From: Verrucomicrobiales bacterium
Lineage (GTDB): Bacteria; Verrucomicrobiota; Verrucomicrobiia; Verrucomicrobiales; SLCJ01
Direction of reading: 5' to 3'
Length of the DNA stretch: 48,746 nt
NCBI GenBank assembly: GCA_024636835.1
Contig: JAGXGH010000051.1
Span: 1 to 48,746, forward strand
Every line of letters starts with the position of its first letter. Position 1 is the stretch's first letter. The position numbers and the translations under genes are program-made. The notes beneath the pieces were generated by a model, which made no database searches, was not told the origin of the DNA, and worked only from the letters and a program-made list of their open reading frames with translations. Below are positions 13,674 through 23,431 of this stretch, one piece after another.

Positions 13674-16433
13674 TTATTCTGCACTGGCGCGGAGTCTTAG
13701 GAAGTAGCGGTTGCTGCTGATTTGTCCGCTGGTGCGATAGGTGCAGGTGACGGTTCCATCGCCGTTGTCGATGACACTAACTTCTTCTGCAGTTTCGGTC
13801 CAGGTGGCGAGATCGATGGATTCCTCAACGAGAAGGGTGCCGTCCTGAATATTATTTCTCATGCGGAATTGGAGTGTCGCATGTGGTTCATTATTCACAA
13901 ATTCCAAACCGGGTTGGAATGCAGTTGTTCCGGTCAACCTTTCATTTAAACCTGCACCCATCATATAGCGAAGCAGGTTGGAAAAGCGGGAGCCTGGTGC
14001 CGAGTATTCGGGGGCACTGATACCGGATTCATCGGTGGGTAACCCCTCCATAACCAACCAACTGGCATAGCTTTCGGGATTTACAACGACATATGCGGTG
14101 ATTGAGTCCGTGCTTCCATCGGGGTTGGTAATGCGGACCCAGTAGGGATGCGTGCCTGCTGTAAGGTCATAAATATATGCTGTGGATGATTGCCCATTGC
14201 TTACCGCAGTTGTGGTATCCCCCGATTGGCCCTCATACCATTGATAGGTGGTGCCGGAGCGGTAATCGACATCGACACTCAATCTGGCACTTTTGCCTTC
14301 CTCAATCGATGTGTCCTGCGGTTGTTCTACAATAACCGGAGGTGCCGGGTTCACGGTGAAGACGGCCGTTCGGCTATCCGCGTAGCCGACAGGATTCGAA
14401 ACCCTGACCCAGAAATAAAATGTCCCAGTCACGTCATCGGAGGCATAGTGGGAGTTATAGTTCCTGTATGGAATGGGATTGGAGGTGTCACCGGAAAATC
14501 CTTCATACCACTGGTAGGAAAGCAAAGGGCCCACTGCTTCCACATAAAACTGGGTTCCCTGATTAGCATCTGCATTGCGGGTGAGATCAGCTGGTTGATT
14601 GATGATCTGGGGATAGATCGGATCAACGACCACTTGAATGGTTTGGCTGTTGATGCTCCCTATTCCATTGGAGATCTGGACCCAATAATTGAAGACTCCG
14701 GCATTTTCGGCGCGAAAATGCAAATTGCTGCTGGTTTCGCCTCCCACCGGCAAGGAGTTGTCTCCCGCAAGTCCTTCATACCACTGATAGGAGAGATTGT
14801 TCCCTGATGCGCTGACGCTGCCGGATACATATTCACCTAGATAGATCGTTACACCTTCCGGTTGACGGATGATGGCTGGCTGCACCTGGAGCGTAAGTGT
14901 TGCGGTAGAACTATGCTCGACCCCAACTGGGTTACTCACTTTAACCCAATAACGACTGGTTTGATTCAAAGAGGGTGTCTGAAATGTGGGGGCCGTCGCC
15001 CCGCTGACTGGATTACTCTCATCGCCCCTGTAGCCTTCATACCATTGATAAGACAGTGTATCGCCTAACGCACCGACGCTGAGTGTAACTTGGTCGCCGG
15101 GCACGATGTAAGCACTGGCGGGTTGAGTCGTAATATCAGCAATACCAGATGGTGCAAAATCAGACTCGATTAATTTATTTCCGACACCAGCCATGAATTT
15201 ATCGGAACTGACAGCGATGTCGTTGACGGTGCCGTTGTAACTTCCTTGCTGGACCCAGTTAATCGAATCAAGAGATGAGTAGATGGCACCGTTAGTGTTC
15301 CCGGCAACATAAGTGCTGTTTCCGTAGTTAACGGCTGTGAGATCTCCGCTGATGCCACTGGTAGTTACCTTGCTCCAGAGAAAACCGCTTGGAGAGCTGT
15401 AAACTGCACCGGAATCTCCGACTACCATCCAACCGTTTTCGGTATAGACGATATCATTTATTAATGGGGTATCCGCAAAGTGAGTTCGGGACCAATTCAC
15501 CCCGTCCTGCGATGAGTAGATGACGCCTTCCTGAGGCCCGTAATAATAGTCACCGTAGTCATAATACCCCACTGCCATAAAAAGGCCATCCTCGAACACG
15601 ACCTTTTCGACGAAGTATCCAGGCGGAAAGGATACCGTCGTCCAATTTTCCAAGTCAGCAGAGTAAACAAAACAGGGTAGGGGGTCATACATCCTATAGT
15701 TCTCGTTTACAGAGAGACCGGCAACGTAAGTTCCGTTACCGTAAGCGATGGATGAAGCATAGGCTCCATCAAACCACCCGCCCAAATTAAAGTCCTCTAC
15801 TCTACGATTTAAACCTTCGAGGGGGTTTTGGACATAATGGGGTTCGTAACCATCGTCTCCGAGAAATAGTGGTGTGCCATCGACTTCAAAACCTAAGTTT
15901 GAAAAGACAAAACCATAACCTGCGATTGTTTGAACTGTGTGGAATAACGCATCTTCAATGATACGAGAAACATCCCAAGTAACGCTAAAGCTTTTGTAGT
16001 TAGCATAAATTATCTGAACGGTGTCATCAGCAAGCCCTGGTCCCACTTGGGTATGTCTGTAATCTGGTATTCTGAGGTAGTCGCCCTCTTGAATCGTGGC
16101 TAGGAACTCTCCATATCTAGTGGCGTAGCGGATGTTCAATTCTTTGGGAACTCCGAACTCCGGATCACCGCCCATACTTTGACTATCAATTCGCAACTCG
16201 AAAGGCAGGGAAGGCACGCCAAGAGATCCCACCCTAGTGTAAGATATCGCGTATGGGTAGCCATTGTCTTCGCTCCATGCGGCATGAAAGCTGACGTCAG
16301 CATAAGCGACACGAACATTATCGACCCAAGAGGGCTGGACCTCTTGGACTACCGACCACTGCGTTTGAGCGCAGACTGAAAAGCAAGCGGATGTCAGAAT
16401 AAAGGCGGACAGGAAGATGGAACGAGCATGCAT
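13674..16433 (-). CDS. secreted protein with propeller-like repeats and four Ig-like domains
   Basis: 919 residues with signal peptide (SIFLSAFILTSACFSVCAQ, 5-23). Residues about 225-430 contain four or more repeats of the form GNGTYVAG, VYSADLENWT and IYSSQDGVNW, as in BNR/sialidase-like beta-propellers. Four Ig-like domains follow (starts near 434, 518, 608 and 699), each with an LSYQWYEG-type core, VSNPVG-type strands and a GD(E/T/N)S insertion. Residues 791-919 form a C-terminal beta domain ending RYFLRLRASAE, common at the ends of verrucomicrobial exoproteins. No sugar hydrolase motif is visible; adhesion or surface binding is inferred. The TAA stop is fused to the end of repeat R4. Confidence 0.75.
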   Translation of the reverse strand: MHARSIFLSAFILTSACFSVCAQTQWSVVQEVQPSWVDNVRVAYADVSFHAAWSEDNGYPYAISYTRVGSLGVPSLPFELRIDSQSMGGDPEFGVPKELNIRYATRYGEFLATIQEGDYLRIPDYRHTQVGPGLADDTVQIIYANYKSFSVTWDVSRIIEDALFHTVQTIAGYGFVFSNLGFEVDGTPLFLGDDGYEPHYVQNPLEGLNRRVEDFNLGGWFDGAYASSIAYGNGTYVAGLSVNENYRMYDPLPCFVYSADLENWTTVSFPPGYFVEKVVFEDGLFMAVGYYDYGDYYYGPQEGVIYSSQDGVNWSRTHFADTPLINDIVYTENGWMVVGDSGAVYSSPSGFLWSKVTTSGISGDLTAVNYGNSTYVAGNTNGAIYSSLDSINWVQQGSYNGTVNDIAVSSDKFMAGVGNKLIESDFAPSGIADITTQPASAYIVPGDQVTLSVGALGDTLSYQWYEGYRGDESNPVSGATAPTFQTPSLNQTSRYWVKVSNPVGVEHSSTATLTLQVQPAIIRQPEGVTIYLGEYVSGSVSASGNNLSYQWYEGLAGDNSLPVGGETSSNLHFRAENAGVFNYWVQISNGIGSINSQTIQVVVDPIYPQIINQPADLTRNADANQGTQFYVEAVGPLLSYQWYEGFSGDTSNPIPYRNYNSHYASDDVTGTFYFWVRVSNPVGYADSRTAVFTVNPAPPVIVEQPQDTSIEEGKSARLSVDVDYRSGTTYQWYEGQSGDTTTAVSNGQSSTAYIYDLTAGTHPYWVRITNPDGSTDSITAYVVVNPESYASWLVMEGLPTDESGISAPEYSAPGSRFSNLLRYMMGAGLNERLTGTTAFQPGLEFVNNEPHATLQFRMRNNIQDGTLLVEESIDLATWTETAEEVSVIDNGDGTVTCTYRTSGQISSNRYFLRLRASAE

Positions 16434-16578
16434 GGTCTGAGCTTTTGCTTAGCTCATTAAGCCACCTATTAAAAGTTCAATTTGCTCTCCTGCTCTCCTT
16501 GGCGAGAATTGTCAGTTGCAATTAGTATCTACGGTATTGCGGACCGATACTACCTGCTTATAACCGAAATATTCAGCG

Positions 16579-16733
16579 TTAGTTGAACGTTGTGTTGGTG
16601 GTTGACTTACCATACTCCGCCTTCACGTTGCCGTTCTCATCGCCCTCAAACTTGCTGGAGGAGACGATGTATTCGCGGGGGGCTGCACCTTGCACGGCTG
16701 CGGCTTCTTCCTGGCCGTAATCGACCTTGTAAA
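16579..16733 (-). pseudogene. remnant of glutamate synthase small subunit (gltD-like)
   Basis: The minus strand from the edge of repeat R5 reads an open frame of 50 codons: [15 protein letters not shown], then [20 protein letters not shown], ending TAA at 16579-16581. The YGQEEA, DPREY-like and GDxNGxVK series matches the C-terminal third of GltD/NADPH-GOGAT beta subunits. The frame starts at the repeat boundary with no upstream part, and the last ~15 codons are not GltD-like. A cut fragment joined to R5 is the simplest reading; no full gltD is in the window. Confidence 0.6.
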
Positions 16734-16808
16734 TGCTAGGAATTTGCTTTTTCACCCCCGGCGAGAATACCCCAAGGGGCCCGCATCAGGAAGGGGAAAA
16801 GGGGGGGG
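16734..16808 (+). repeat. dispersed repeat R5 (type I)
   Basis: Nearly identical to R4, ending in a run of eight G. Its left end abuts the gltD-like scrap, and its right end abuts MITE copy A at 16810 with one or two bases between. Confidence 0.9.
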
Positions 16809-16809
16809 A

Positions 16810-16937
16810 CCGAATGGCACTGTTTTGTGAGCACGATCGGTGTCTTTCATCAAGGAGCACGGTGCGTCCCGCCCGTGTGAGCGATATACGCGATTCTCTA
16901 AATCGGCCGTACTACCGCTTAAAACAGTGCCATTCGG
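16810..16937 (+). mobile_element. 128-bp MITE-like element, copy A
   Basis: Terminal inverted repeats CCGAATGGCACTGTTTT and AAAACAGTGCCATTCGG are exact inverses over 17 bp. The interior has no ORF and contains a GGTGCGTCCCGCCCGTGTG segment. The reverse complement aligns along its length with copy B at 23092-23219, also 128 bp, on the other side of the alpha-2-macroglobulin gene. No transposase is present, so mobility would need a helper. Confidence 0.75.
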
Positions 16938-16939
16938 GG

Positions 16940-16966
16940 TTGACCTTTCTGGAAGAAAATTATAAA
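16940..16966 (+). promoter_or_regulatory. possible promoter of the alpha-2-macroglobulin gene
   Basis: TTGACC (16940-16945) and TATAAA (16961-16966), 15 bp apart, start two bases after MITE copy A and 46 bp before the ATG at 17013. The arrangement equals that upstream of the selenoprotein gene. Confidence 0.4.
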
Positions 16967-17012
16967 AACTTTCTAAGTTTCCATAGGGTCAAGTGTCTCA
17001 TGGGTAAGAGCT

Positions 17013-20000
17013 ATGAAATTTCTTCTATTTTTGCTGATGACGTGCGGTGCCCTGTTTGCCGCTGAAGCCCCCGAAATGAGAAAACAGGCTGACAAGCTTG
17101 AGAAAGAGGGAAATTGGAAGGAGGCCTACGAGCTTCGGGTGAAGCTACTGCGTGAGGTCAACGACAAGCAGTCGGGGCAGGATCTGCATCAGGCGGTGAA
17201 TTCGCTGCAGAGACTGAGGGAGTTGGAGAAGTTTGATCCATTGATGGATGAGCTTACGGATTTGAAGAAGGACAATTCCGATTTCATGGTGGCTGCGGGA
17301 GCTTCCTACATATCGGTGCAGCACTACGGCCAGATGTTGGACGGAAAGTTTCAGAGAGGGAACAACGGTTCGGGCGAGTGGAGGAACGTTCAGGAACAGG
17401 ACAGGTTGCGCGCACTTCAATGCTACATGCAGGCATGGGAGGTCGTGGAAAAGGGTGGGCCGGAGGAAGTGCAGGTTCTCAGGAGATTGGGGGATGCGTT
17501 GTCCCAAAACCGGACCGGGCCCTTTCTGTGGCGTTTTTATCTGCTGACCGATCTGACTGCCGAACCAGACTACACGGTTCAGGATGATCAGATCACGAGT
17601 ACGGGCGCGCCCGTGAACGCCAAGGGCGAACCTGAATATCTAGGTATGCCAGAGTCGTGGAAAAATGCGGATTCCGATGGTGCCCGCTGGCGCTGGTTAC
17701 TGGAGGAGATCGGACGCATTTCCAAAAATGACGGACTGCAGGAGGAGATGAAATGGTGGCGGTTCTGCCATCAGCACTACGGTGTGAACACAATGGCTTC
17801 GTATGGCTGGTGGTCGCAGCCGGATGTGGAGGAGCAGGAGGGAATCCTTCAGACCGAGACACTCAAGGAGGAGGAGACGATCGCGAAACTGGCCAACGGG
17901 GTGAACCGATTCACCTTGATTGAGAACTACAGGTTCATTCCCGGACTACGCGAGTTGATGCGTGGTGGAAAAGGTAATCCGGCCGCAGATGCGGGAGATC
18001 TTCTGGTGCAGGTTTTCCTGAACCGGCGTCAGTATGTCAAAGCGGCGGAAACCTTGGAGGAGGTTATCCGTTTGCACGGTCAGGGAAATGGTGAGCGCCG
18101 GACGAAACTTCTCAATCAGATCCGTGGAAACTGGAGTCGCTTCGACATGACCCCAACCTATCATCCTTCGGAGGCGGTTGAGGTTCCGTTCACGTTTCGT
18201 AATGCGGACGAAGTGGAACTCACTCTGACGGCGGTCAAGGAGGACTTGGTTCTCAAAGACATCATCAAGTATCTGGAGAGTAATCCCCAACGGATCGACT
18301 ATCAGAAGGTCAACTTTGAGCAACTCGGGAGCCGGTTGCTGAATGAGGACAGTAAACGTTATCTTGGTGAGGAGATCCGGTCGTGGACCGCGGAACTTGA
18401 ACCGGCCGAAGGACATCAAGACACTCGGACGAATATCGAACTCGGAAAGCTCTCACCGGGCTGTTATTTCCTCAAATCATCAGTCGAGGGAGGTAACACG
18501 GCATGGATCGTCATATGGGTGCGCGATCTTGTTCTTCTTCAGCACGGCGAGGGTGAGGAAGAGGTATTCTATCTTGTAGACGCCAAAGCCGGAAAACCGG
18601 TTGAAGGTGAGTTGGAATTCTTCGGCTACCGGACAGATCATCTTGAGAAGCGGGAAGGCGACCGCCGCTTCAATGTCATCACGAAAAAGTTCCGTAAGAA
18701 AACGGATGACAAGGGCCGGGTGGCTCTGGAGAAGGATGAGGATTGGCAACGAATGAATTTTCAGGTGACCGCCCGTTCCGGTGAACGGCTTGCCTATATG
18801 GGTAACGCCCGTTTCAACTGGCGGAATCCTGGAGGCTATCAGAGCTACCAGACGAACAAGACGATCGGCATCACCGACCGTCCGGTCTATCGGCCGGGGC
18901 AGACGGTGCATTTGAAACTTTGGGCGGGTGAGGCACGTTACGATCTGGAGGAGGTTTCCGCCTACGTCGGCAAGTCGGCAATTGTCGAGATCAGGGACGG
19001 ACGCAATGAGGTGGTTTTCGAGAAAGACGGGCTGGTTGCCGATGGGTTCGGGGGGATCACCTTCGACTTCGATCTGGAGGAGAGCGCCGCGCTCGGGAAC
19101 TACAATGTCATTGTCCGGGGAAATGTTCCGAATTCTCATTTCACTTTCCGCGTCGAGGAATACAAGAAGCCTGAGTTCGAAGTGACCGTTGAGGCACCCA
19201 AAGAGCCTGTCGCGCTGGGCGAGTCCTTCGAGGCGACTGTTTCGGCCAACTATTACCACGGCGCTCCGGTGACCGAGGCGACGGTGAAGATTAAGGTGGA
19301 AAGAAATTTCCACAACGACCGCTGGTTCCCGGCCGGCGAGTGGGACTGGCTCTACGGACCTGGTTACTGGTGGTTTCATCCCGAGTATCCTTGGTATCCG
19401 GGTTGGGCGCGGTGGGGTTGCATACCTCCTTCACCTCCATGGTGGGGTCAAGGACGTCAGGGTGCTCCCGAACTGGTGCTGGAACAGACCGGACCGATCG
19501 GGCCGGACGGCAAGGTCAAGGTGGAGATCGACAGCTCAATCGCGAAGCTGGTCCATGGTGATCAGGACCACCGCTATACGATCACGGCGGAAGTGGTCGA
19601 TGCTTCGAGAAGGACGATTGTTGGAAACGGTTCGGTTCTGGCAGCGCGGGAGCCCTACGAGGTGACCGTATGGCTCGACAGGGGCTATGCGCGGACCGGT
19701 GACAAGGTCACGGGAAATTTCGCCGCACGCACGCTGGATGGCAAGGAAGTCGAGGGTAAAGCCACGGCGATCCTTTACGAGGTGTCGTTGGATGATGAGG
19801 GAGAAATCGTCGAGAAGAAGGTAGGTGACTGGAAGCCGGAAGGCGACTCTTGGACATTCGTCGCTTCGAAGGCCGGGCAATACCGGGTTGCGGTCGAGTT
19901 CACCGATACCAAAGGCCGCAAGCAGGAGGGTGCGACGGTCTTTTCGGTGCGCGGCGAGGAAGGCGATGTGGAAGGGAATTTCCGCTACAACGATCTGGAA

Positions 20001-23000
20001 CTGATTCCCGACAAGAAGGAATACCGTCCCGGTGACACGGTGAAACTGCTGGTGAACGTCAATCAGCCGAATTCACGGGTCTGGCTTCACATCAGAACGA
20101 CTGGGGGAGAAAAGTCGGAGACGCGGATCATCCGGGTCAAGGGCAAGTCGCGCTTGGTAGAAATTCCGGTGGCACTCGGGGACATGCCGAACTTTTTCAT
20201 CGAGGGCTTCACGGTTGCCAAAGGACAGATTCACAGCGTGACCCGCGAGATCGTCCTGCCTCCGGAGAAGCGCAAGCTGAACGTCGAAGTGATCCCGACG
20301 AAGGACAGGCTGAAGCCAAGGGAGAAGACCACGTTCAAGGTGAAGATCACCGATTCGAAAGGGAAGCCCTACAAGGGTTCAGCGGCGATCAGTGTTTACG
20401 ACAAGAGCTTGGAGTATATCTCCGGCGGATCGAATGTCGATGAGATCGTGCCGTTTTTCTGGGATTGGAAGCGGCATTACCATGGAAGCAGTTTCATGCA
20501 TTCGCAGAATCTCCATGGGAACCATCTCCAGAATCCGAAAACCGAAATGATGCGACAACTCGGCATCTTCGGCGGAATGGCGTGGGGAGGCGTTGGTATG
20601 CAGGTTCGAGGAGGAAAGGTGGGGCGTGACATGAGGACGCGTAATACCGGTGTGATGCTCGAAACTGCGAGTATGGACCTTGCCGCGGATAGTGCGCCAG
20701 CGGCTAGTGCCGAAGGACGAATGGCAAAAGACAACGGAGGAATGGCGGATGGCGGACAAGCCGCCCCTGAGGTGATGGTGCGCTCCGAGTTCGCGGATCT
20801 GTTGAAATGGGTCGGTTCGGTGGAAACCGATGAGAAGGGCGAGGCGACCATCGATCTGGAAATGCCCGACAACCTGACGACCTGGAAGATCAAGACCTGG
20901 GCGATGGGGCACGGGACGCGGGTCGGAGAAGGCTCGGCGGAGATCGTGACGAGCAAGGATCTGATCGTTCGCCTGCAGGCACCACGATTCTTCGTCGAGA
21001 AGGACGAGGTGACTTTGAGCGCGGTGGTTCACAACTATCACGAGGAGGCGAAGGACGTGAAAATTTCGCTGGAGCTTGACGGGAACAATCTTGAGTCGAC
21101 CGGCAATGCCGAGCGTCGCGCCGTGATCGGGGCAGGCGGTGAGACCCGGATCGATTGGACCGTGAAAGCCGTTCAGGAAGGTGAAGTCACGATCCGCATG
21201 AAGGCGATCGCGGCGGATGATTCGGATGCGATGGAGATGAGTTTCCCTGTGTTCGTGCACGGAATTCTGAAGACGGAATCCTACAGCCGGGCGATCGCGC
21301 CGGAGGGCAAGTCCGGTGTCATCGAGTTCACGATTCCCGAGGAACGGCGCTCGTCCGAAACGCGGGTGACGGTCAATTACTCGCCAAGCATCGCCACGGC
21401 GATGGTCGACGCCCTGCCGTATCTGGCGAGTTATCCGTATGGTTGCACCGAGCAGACCTTGAACCGATTCGTGCCGACCACCGTGGTGCATCACATGCTC
21501 AAGGAACTCGGGCACGATCTTGGTGCGATCAAAGACAAGCGCGCGCAGTTGAATCCGCAGAAGATCGGGGATCCGAAGGAAAGGGCGGCCGACTGGCAGC
21601 CGAAAGGACCGCATTGGAATCCGGTCTGGGGTGAGGAAGATGTCGCGAAAATGGAGCGTGCCGGAGTCGAGAAGCTGCGTGAACAGCAGAACCCGGACGG
21701 CGGCTGGGGATGGTTCTCGGCGTTCGGCAACCATTCGTATCCGCATACGACGTCTGTCGTGATGCACGGACTTTTGCTCGCCAGGGACAATGGTGCCAAG
21801 ATTCCCGACGACATGATAGCGAAAGGGCTCGCGTGGCTGGCGAAGCATGAGGAGACCGAAGCGGACAAGATCGCGAACTGGAAGAAGCGGGAAAAGAACA
21901 CCAAACAGAAAGCCGATTCGACCGACGCGCTGGTGCGGCGGGTGCTTGGTGAAGGCGGGAAGGATCACGCGCAGATGCTCGGCTTTCTCTATCGGGACAA
22001 GATCGATTTGCCCGTGTATGCGAAGGCCTTGGTCGGTCTGGAGTTTCACCGGACCAAGGACATCAAGAAGCGCGACGATCTGATTCGCAACATCCGGCAG
22101 TTTTTGAAAACCGATGAGGAGAACCAGACGGCTTATCTGGATCTCGGGAACAGTGGCTACTGGTGGTGGTGGTATGGCAGTGAGTTCGAGGCGCAGGCGT
22201 GGTTCCTCAAATTGCTCGCCGCCGCGGAACCGGAGAGTCCGGATGCGAGAGGGCTGGCGAAATACCTGATCAACAACCGCAGCAACGCGACTTACTGGAA
22301 CTCGACGCGTGACACGGCGTATTGCCTTGAGGCGCTCGGTGATTACCTGAAAGCCACCGGAGAAGGTGATCCGGACATGAGCGTTGACGTCATGTATGAC
22401 GGCAAGAAGTTGAAGACGGTCAAGATCACGAAAGAGAATCTGTTCACATTCGACAGCAGCGCGATCATTGCTGGCGATATCGTGACGGCCGGCAAGCACA
22501 AGATCGAATTGCGCAAGACCGGCAAAGGTCCTCTCTATTCGAATGCCTACGTCGAGTATTTCACGCTGGAGGATTTCATCACCAAGGCCGGGCTCGAAGT
22601 GAAGGTGGAGCGTTCGTTCTACAAACTCGTGGAAGACAACACGGTGATCGACGCGGTCGATTCGCAAGGACAGGCGATCGGTCAGAAGCGGGCGAGATAC
22701 AAACGTGTTCCTCTCGAATCCGGAGACGAAGTCAAGAGTGGCGATCTGATCGAGGTTGAGCTCAGCGTCGAGAGCAAGAACGACTACGAGTATCTGGTCT
22801 TTGAAGACTGGAAGGCGGCCGGGATGGAAGCGGTCGATGTTCGCTCCGGCTACAATCCGAACGGACTGGGTGCTTACATGGAGCTCCGGGATGAAAAGGT
22901 TTCGCTGTTCGTGCAGAACCTGCCTCGCGGTAGGCACAACCTCAGCTACAGGCTGCGTGCGGAAATTCCCGGGAAGTTCAGCGCCTTGCCGACCATGGCA

Positions 23001-23069
23001 GAAGCGATGTATGCTCCTGAGCTTCGTGCGAACAGTGACGAGATGAAAATCAAGATCTCCGACCGCTGA
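17013..23069 (+). CDS. bacterial alpha-2-macroglobulin family protein with thioester motif
   Basis: 2018 residues, longer than the roughly 1,530-1,700 of many bacterial members. The signal peptide (MKFLLFLLMTCGALFAAEA) lacks a lipobox, so it is probably secreted to the periplasm rather than lipidated. Residues 30-400 are a helical extension. Macroglobulin beta domains follow (TDRPVYRPGQTVHLK about 618), then a glycine/methionine-rich bait-like stretch about 1190-1255 and the core LKWVGSVETDEKGEA. The thioester site YGCTEQ has Cys1478 and Gln1481, followed by the alpha-alpha TED barrel. Such proteins trap proteases through the thioester. A Trp/Tyr/Pro-rich insertion lies at about 769-813 (WDWLYGPGYWWFHPEYPWY). 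No pbpC partner is adjacent. The gene is flanked by two inverted MITE copies and by R5 and R6. Confidence 0.93.
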   Translation: MKFLLFLLMTCGALFAAEAPEMRKQADKLEKEGNWKEAYELRVKLLREVNDKQSGQDLHQAVNSLQRLRELEKFDPLMDELTDLKKDNSDFMVAAGASYISVQHYGQMLDGKFQRGNNGSGEWRNVQEQDRLRALQCYMQAWEVVEKGGPEEVQVLRRLGDALSQNRTGPFLWRFYLLTDLTAEPDYTVQDDQITSTGAPVNAKGEPEYLGMPESWKNADSDGARWRWLLEEIGRISKNDGLQEEMKWWRFCHQHYGVNTMASYGWWSQPDVEEQEGILQTETLKEEETIAKLANGVNRFTLIENYRFIPGLRELMRGGKGNPAADAGDLLVQVFLNRRQYVKAAETLEEVIRLHGQGNGERRTKLLNQIRGNWSRFDMTPTYHPSEAVEVPFTFRNADEVELTLTAVKEDLVLKDIIKYLESNPQRIDYQKVNFEQLGSRLLNEDSKRYLGEEIRSWTAELEPAEGHQDTRTNIELGKLSPGCYFLKSSVEGGNTAWIVIWVRDLVLLQHGEGEEEVFYLVDAKAGKPVEGELEFFGYRTDHLEKREGDRRFNVITKKFRKKTDDKGRVALEKDEDWQRMNFQVTARSGERLAYMGNARFNWRNPGGYQSYQTNKTIGITDRPVYRPGQTVHLKLWAGEARYDLEEVSAYVGKSAIVEIRDGRNEVVFEKDGLVADGFGGITFDFDLEESAALGNYNVIVRGNVPNSHFTFRVEEYKKPEFEVTVEAPKEPVALGESFEATVSANYYHGAPVTEATVKIKVERNFHNDRWFPAGEWDWLYGPGYWWFHPEYPWYPGWARWGCIPPSPPWWGQGRQGAPELVLEQTGPIGPDGKVKVEIDSSIAKLVHGDQDHRYTITAEVVDASRRTIVGNGSVLAAREPYEVTVWLDRGYARTGDKVTGNFAARTLDGKEVEGKATAILYEVSLDDEGEIVEKKVGDWKPEGDSWTFVASKAGQYRVAVEFTDTKGRKQEGATVFSVRGEEGDVEGNFRYNDLELIPDKKEYRPGDTVKLLVNVNQPNSRVWLHIRTTGGEKSETRIIRVKGKSRLVEIPVALGDMPNFFIEGFTVAKGQIHSVTREIVLPPEKRKLNVEVIPTKDRLKPREKTTFKVKITDSKGKPYKGSAAISVYDKSLEYISGGSNVDEIVPFFWDWKRHYHGSSFMHSQNLHGNHLQNPKTEMMRQLGIFGGMAWGGVGMQVRGGKVGRDMRTRNTGVMLETASMDLAADSAPAASAEGRMAKDNGGMADGGQAAPEVMVRSEFADLLKWVGSVETDEKGEATIDLEMPDNLTTWKIKTWAMGHGTRVGEGSAEIVTSKDLIVRLQAPRFFVEKDEVTLSAVVHNYHEEAKDVKISLELDGNNLESTGNAERRAVIGAGGETRIDWTVKAVQEGEVTIRMKAIAADDSDAMEMSFPVFVHGILKTESYSRAIAPEGKSGVIEFTIPEERRSSETRVTVNYSPSIATAMVDALPYLASYPYGCTEQTLNRFVPTTVVHHMLKELGHDLGAIKDKRAQLNPQKIGDPKERAADWQPKGPHWNPVWGEEDVAKMERAGVEKLREQQNPDGGWGWFSAFGNHSYPHTTSVVMHGLLLARDNGAKIPDDMIAKGLAWLAKHEETEADKIANWKKREKNTKQKADSTDALVRRVLGEGGKDHAQMLGFLYRDKIDLPVYAKALVGLEFHRTKDIKKRDDLIRNIRQFLKTDEENQTAYLDLGNSGYWWWWYGSEFEAQAWFLKLLAAAEPESPDARGLAKYLINNRSNATYWNSTRDTAYCLEALGDYLKATGEGDPDMSVDVMYDGKKLKTVKITKENLFTFDSSAIIAGDIVTAGKHKIELRKTGKGPLYSNAYVEYFTLEDFITKAGLEVKVERSFYKLVEDNTVIDAVDSQGQAIGQKRARYKRVPLESGDEVKSGDLIEVELSVESKNDYEYLVFEDWKAAGMEAVDVRSGYNPNGLGAYMELRDEKVSLFVQNLPRGRHNLSYRLRAEIPGKFSALPTMAEAMYAPELRANSDEMKIKISDR

Positions 23070-23091
23070 ACCGCAGGAAAATTGGACTGAC

Positions 23092-23219
23092 CCGAATGTC
23101 ACTGTTTTTAGTGGTTATTCGGGAATTAAAGAGAACCACGATCATCGCACAAACGGGCGGGACGCCCGCGCTCCTTGAGTGAATTGCGCCGGTGGCGCTC
23201 TTAAAACAGTGCCATTCTG
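23092..23219 (-). mobile_element. 128-bp MITE-like element, copy B (inverted relative to A)
   Basis: Terminal repeats CCGAATGTCACTGTTTT and AAAACAGTGCCATTCTGG differ from copy A at one base each. The interior shares CGGGCGGGACG and CTCCTTGA with the reverse complement of copy A. It begins 22 bp after the alpha-2-macroglobulin stop. The palindromic CGGGCGGGACGCCCG inside may fold. Confidence 0.75.
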
Positions 23220-23248
23220 GACTGGCACCCTTTTGGCTCTTTTTTGTT

Positions 23249-23322
23249 TGCTTGGATTTGCTTTTTCATCCTCGGTAAGAATACTCCGAGCCCCCCCCGC
23301 ATCAGAAAGGGGAAAAGGGGGG
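23249..23322 (+). repeat. dispersed repeat R6 (type I, divergent)
   Basis: Core mutated to GCTTGGATTTGCTTTTT (one substitution, one deletion). The middle stem is CTCGG/CCGAG instead of the C/G runs of R4, and the G-rich end is kept. It lies 30 bp after MITE copy B and about 110 bp before the DUF4062-type gene. Confidence 0.8.
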
Positions 23323-23431
23323 TGGCTGGCGGAGCTGGAATTCATCCCGAAAGCTTCGGAGAAGTGACGCCGGAGGGGGCGGATTCCGCAATAGCCTTGC
23401 GGATTTCGTTGGGATATTGCAAAAGCTATAT

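Noticed and set aside
13601..17065. Short plus-strand ORFs beginning MLGICFF at several repeats, suggesting a repeated peptide gene
   Set aside because: The repeat differs by non-synonymous changes and frameshifts between copies (R6, R7), and only some copies have an ATG. Conservation fits a DNA or RNA element rather than a peptide.
20379..23102. 907-codon open frame on the minus strand opposite the alpha-2-macroglobulin gene
   Set aside because: The plus-strand gene has clear family motifs and a signal peptide. The antisense frame is His/Arg/Leu-rich without recognisable domains, as expected from the codon bias of the GC-rich sense gene.
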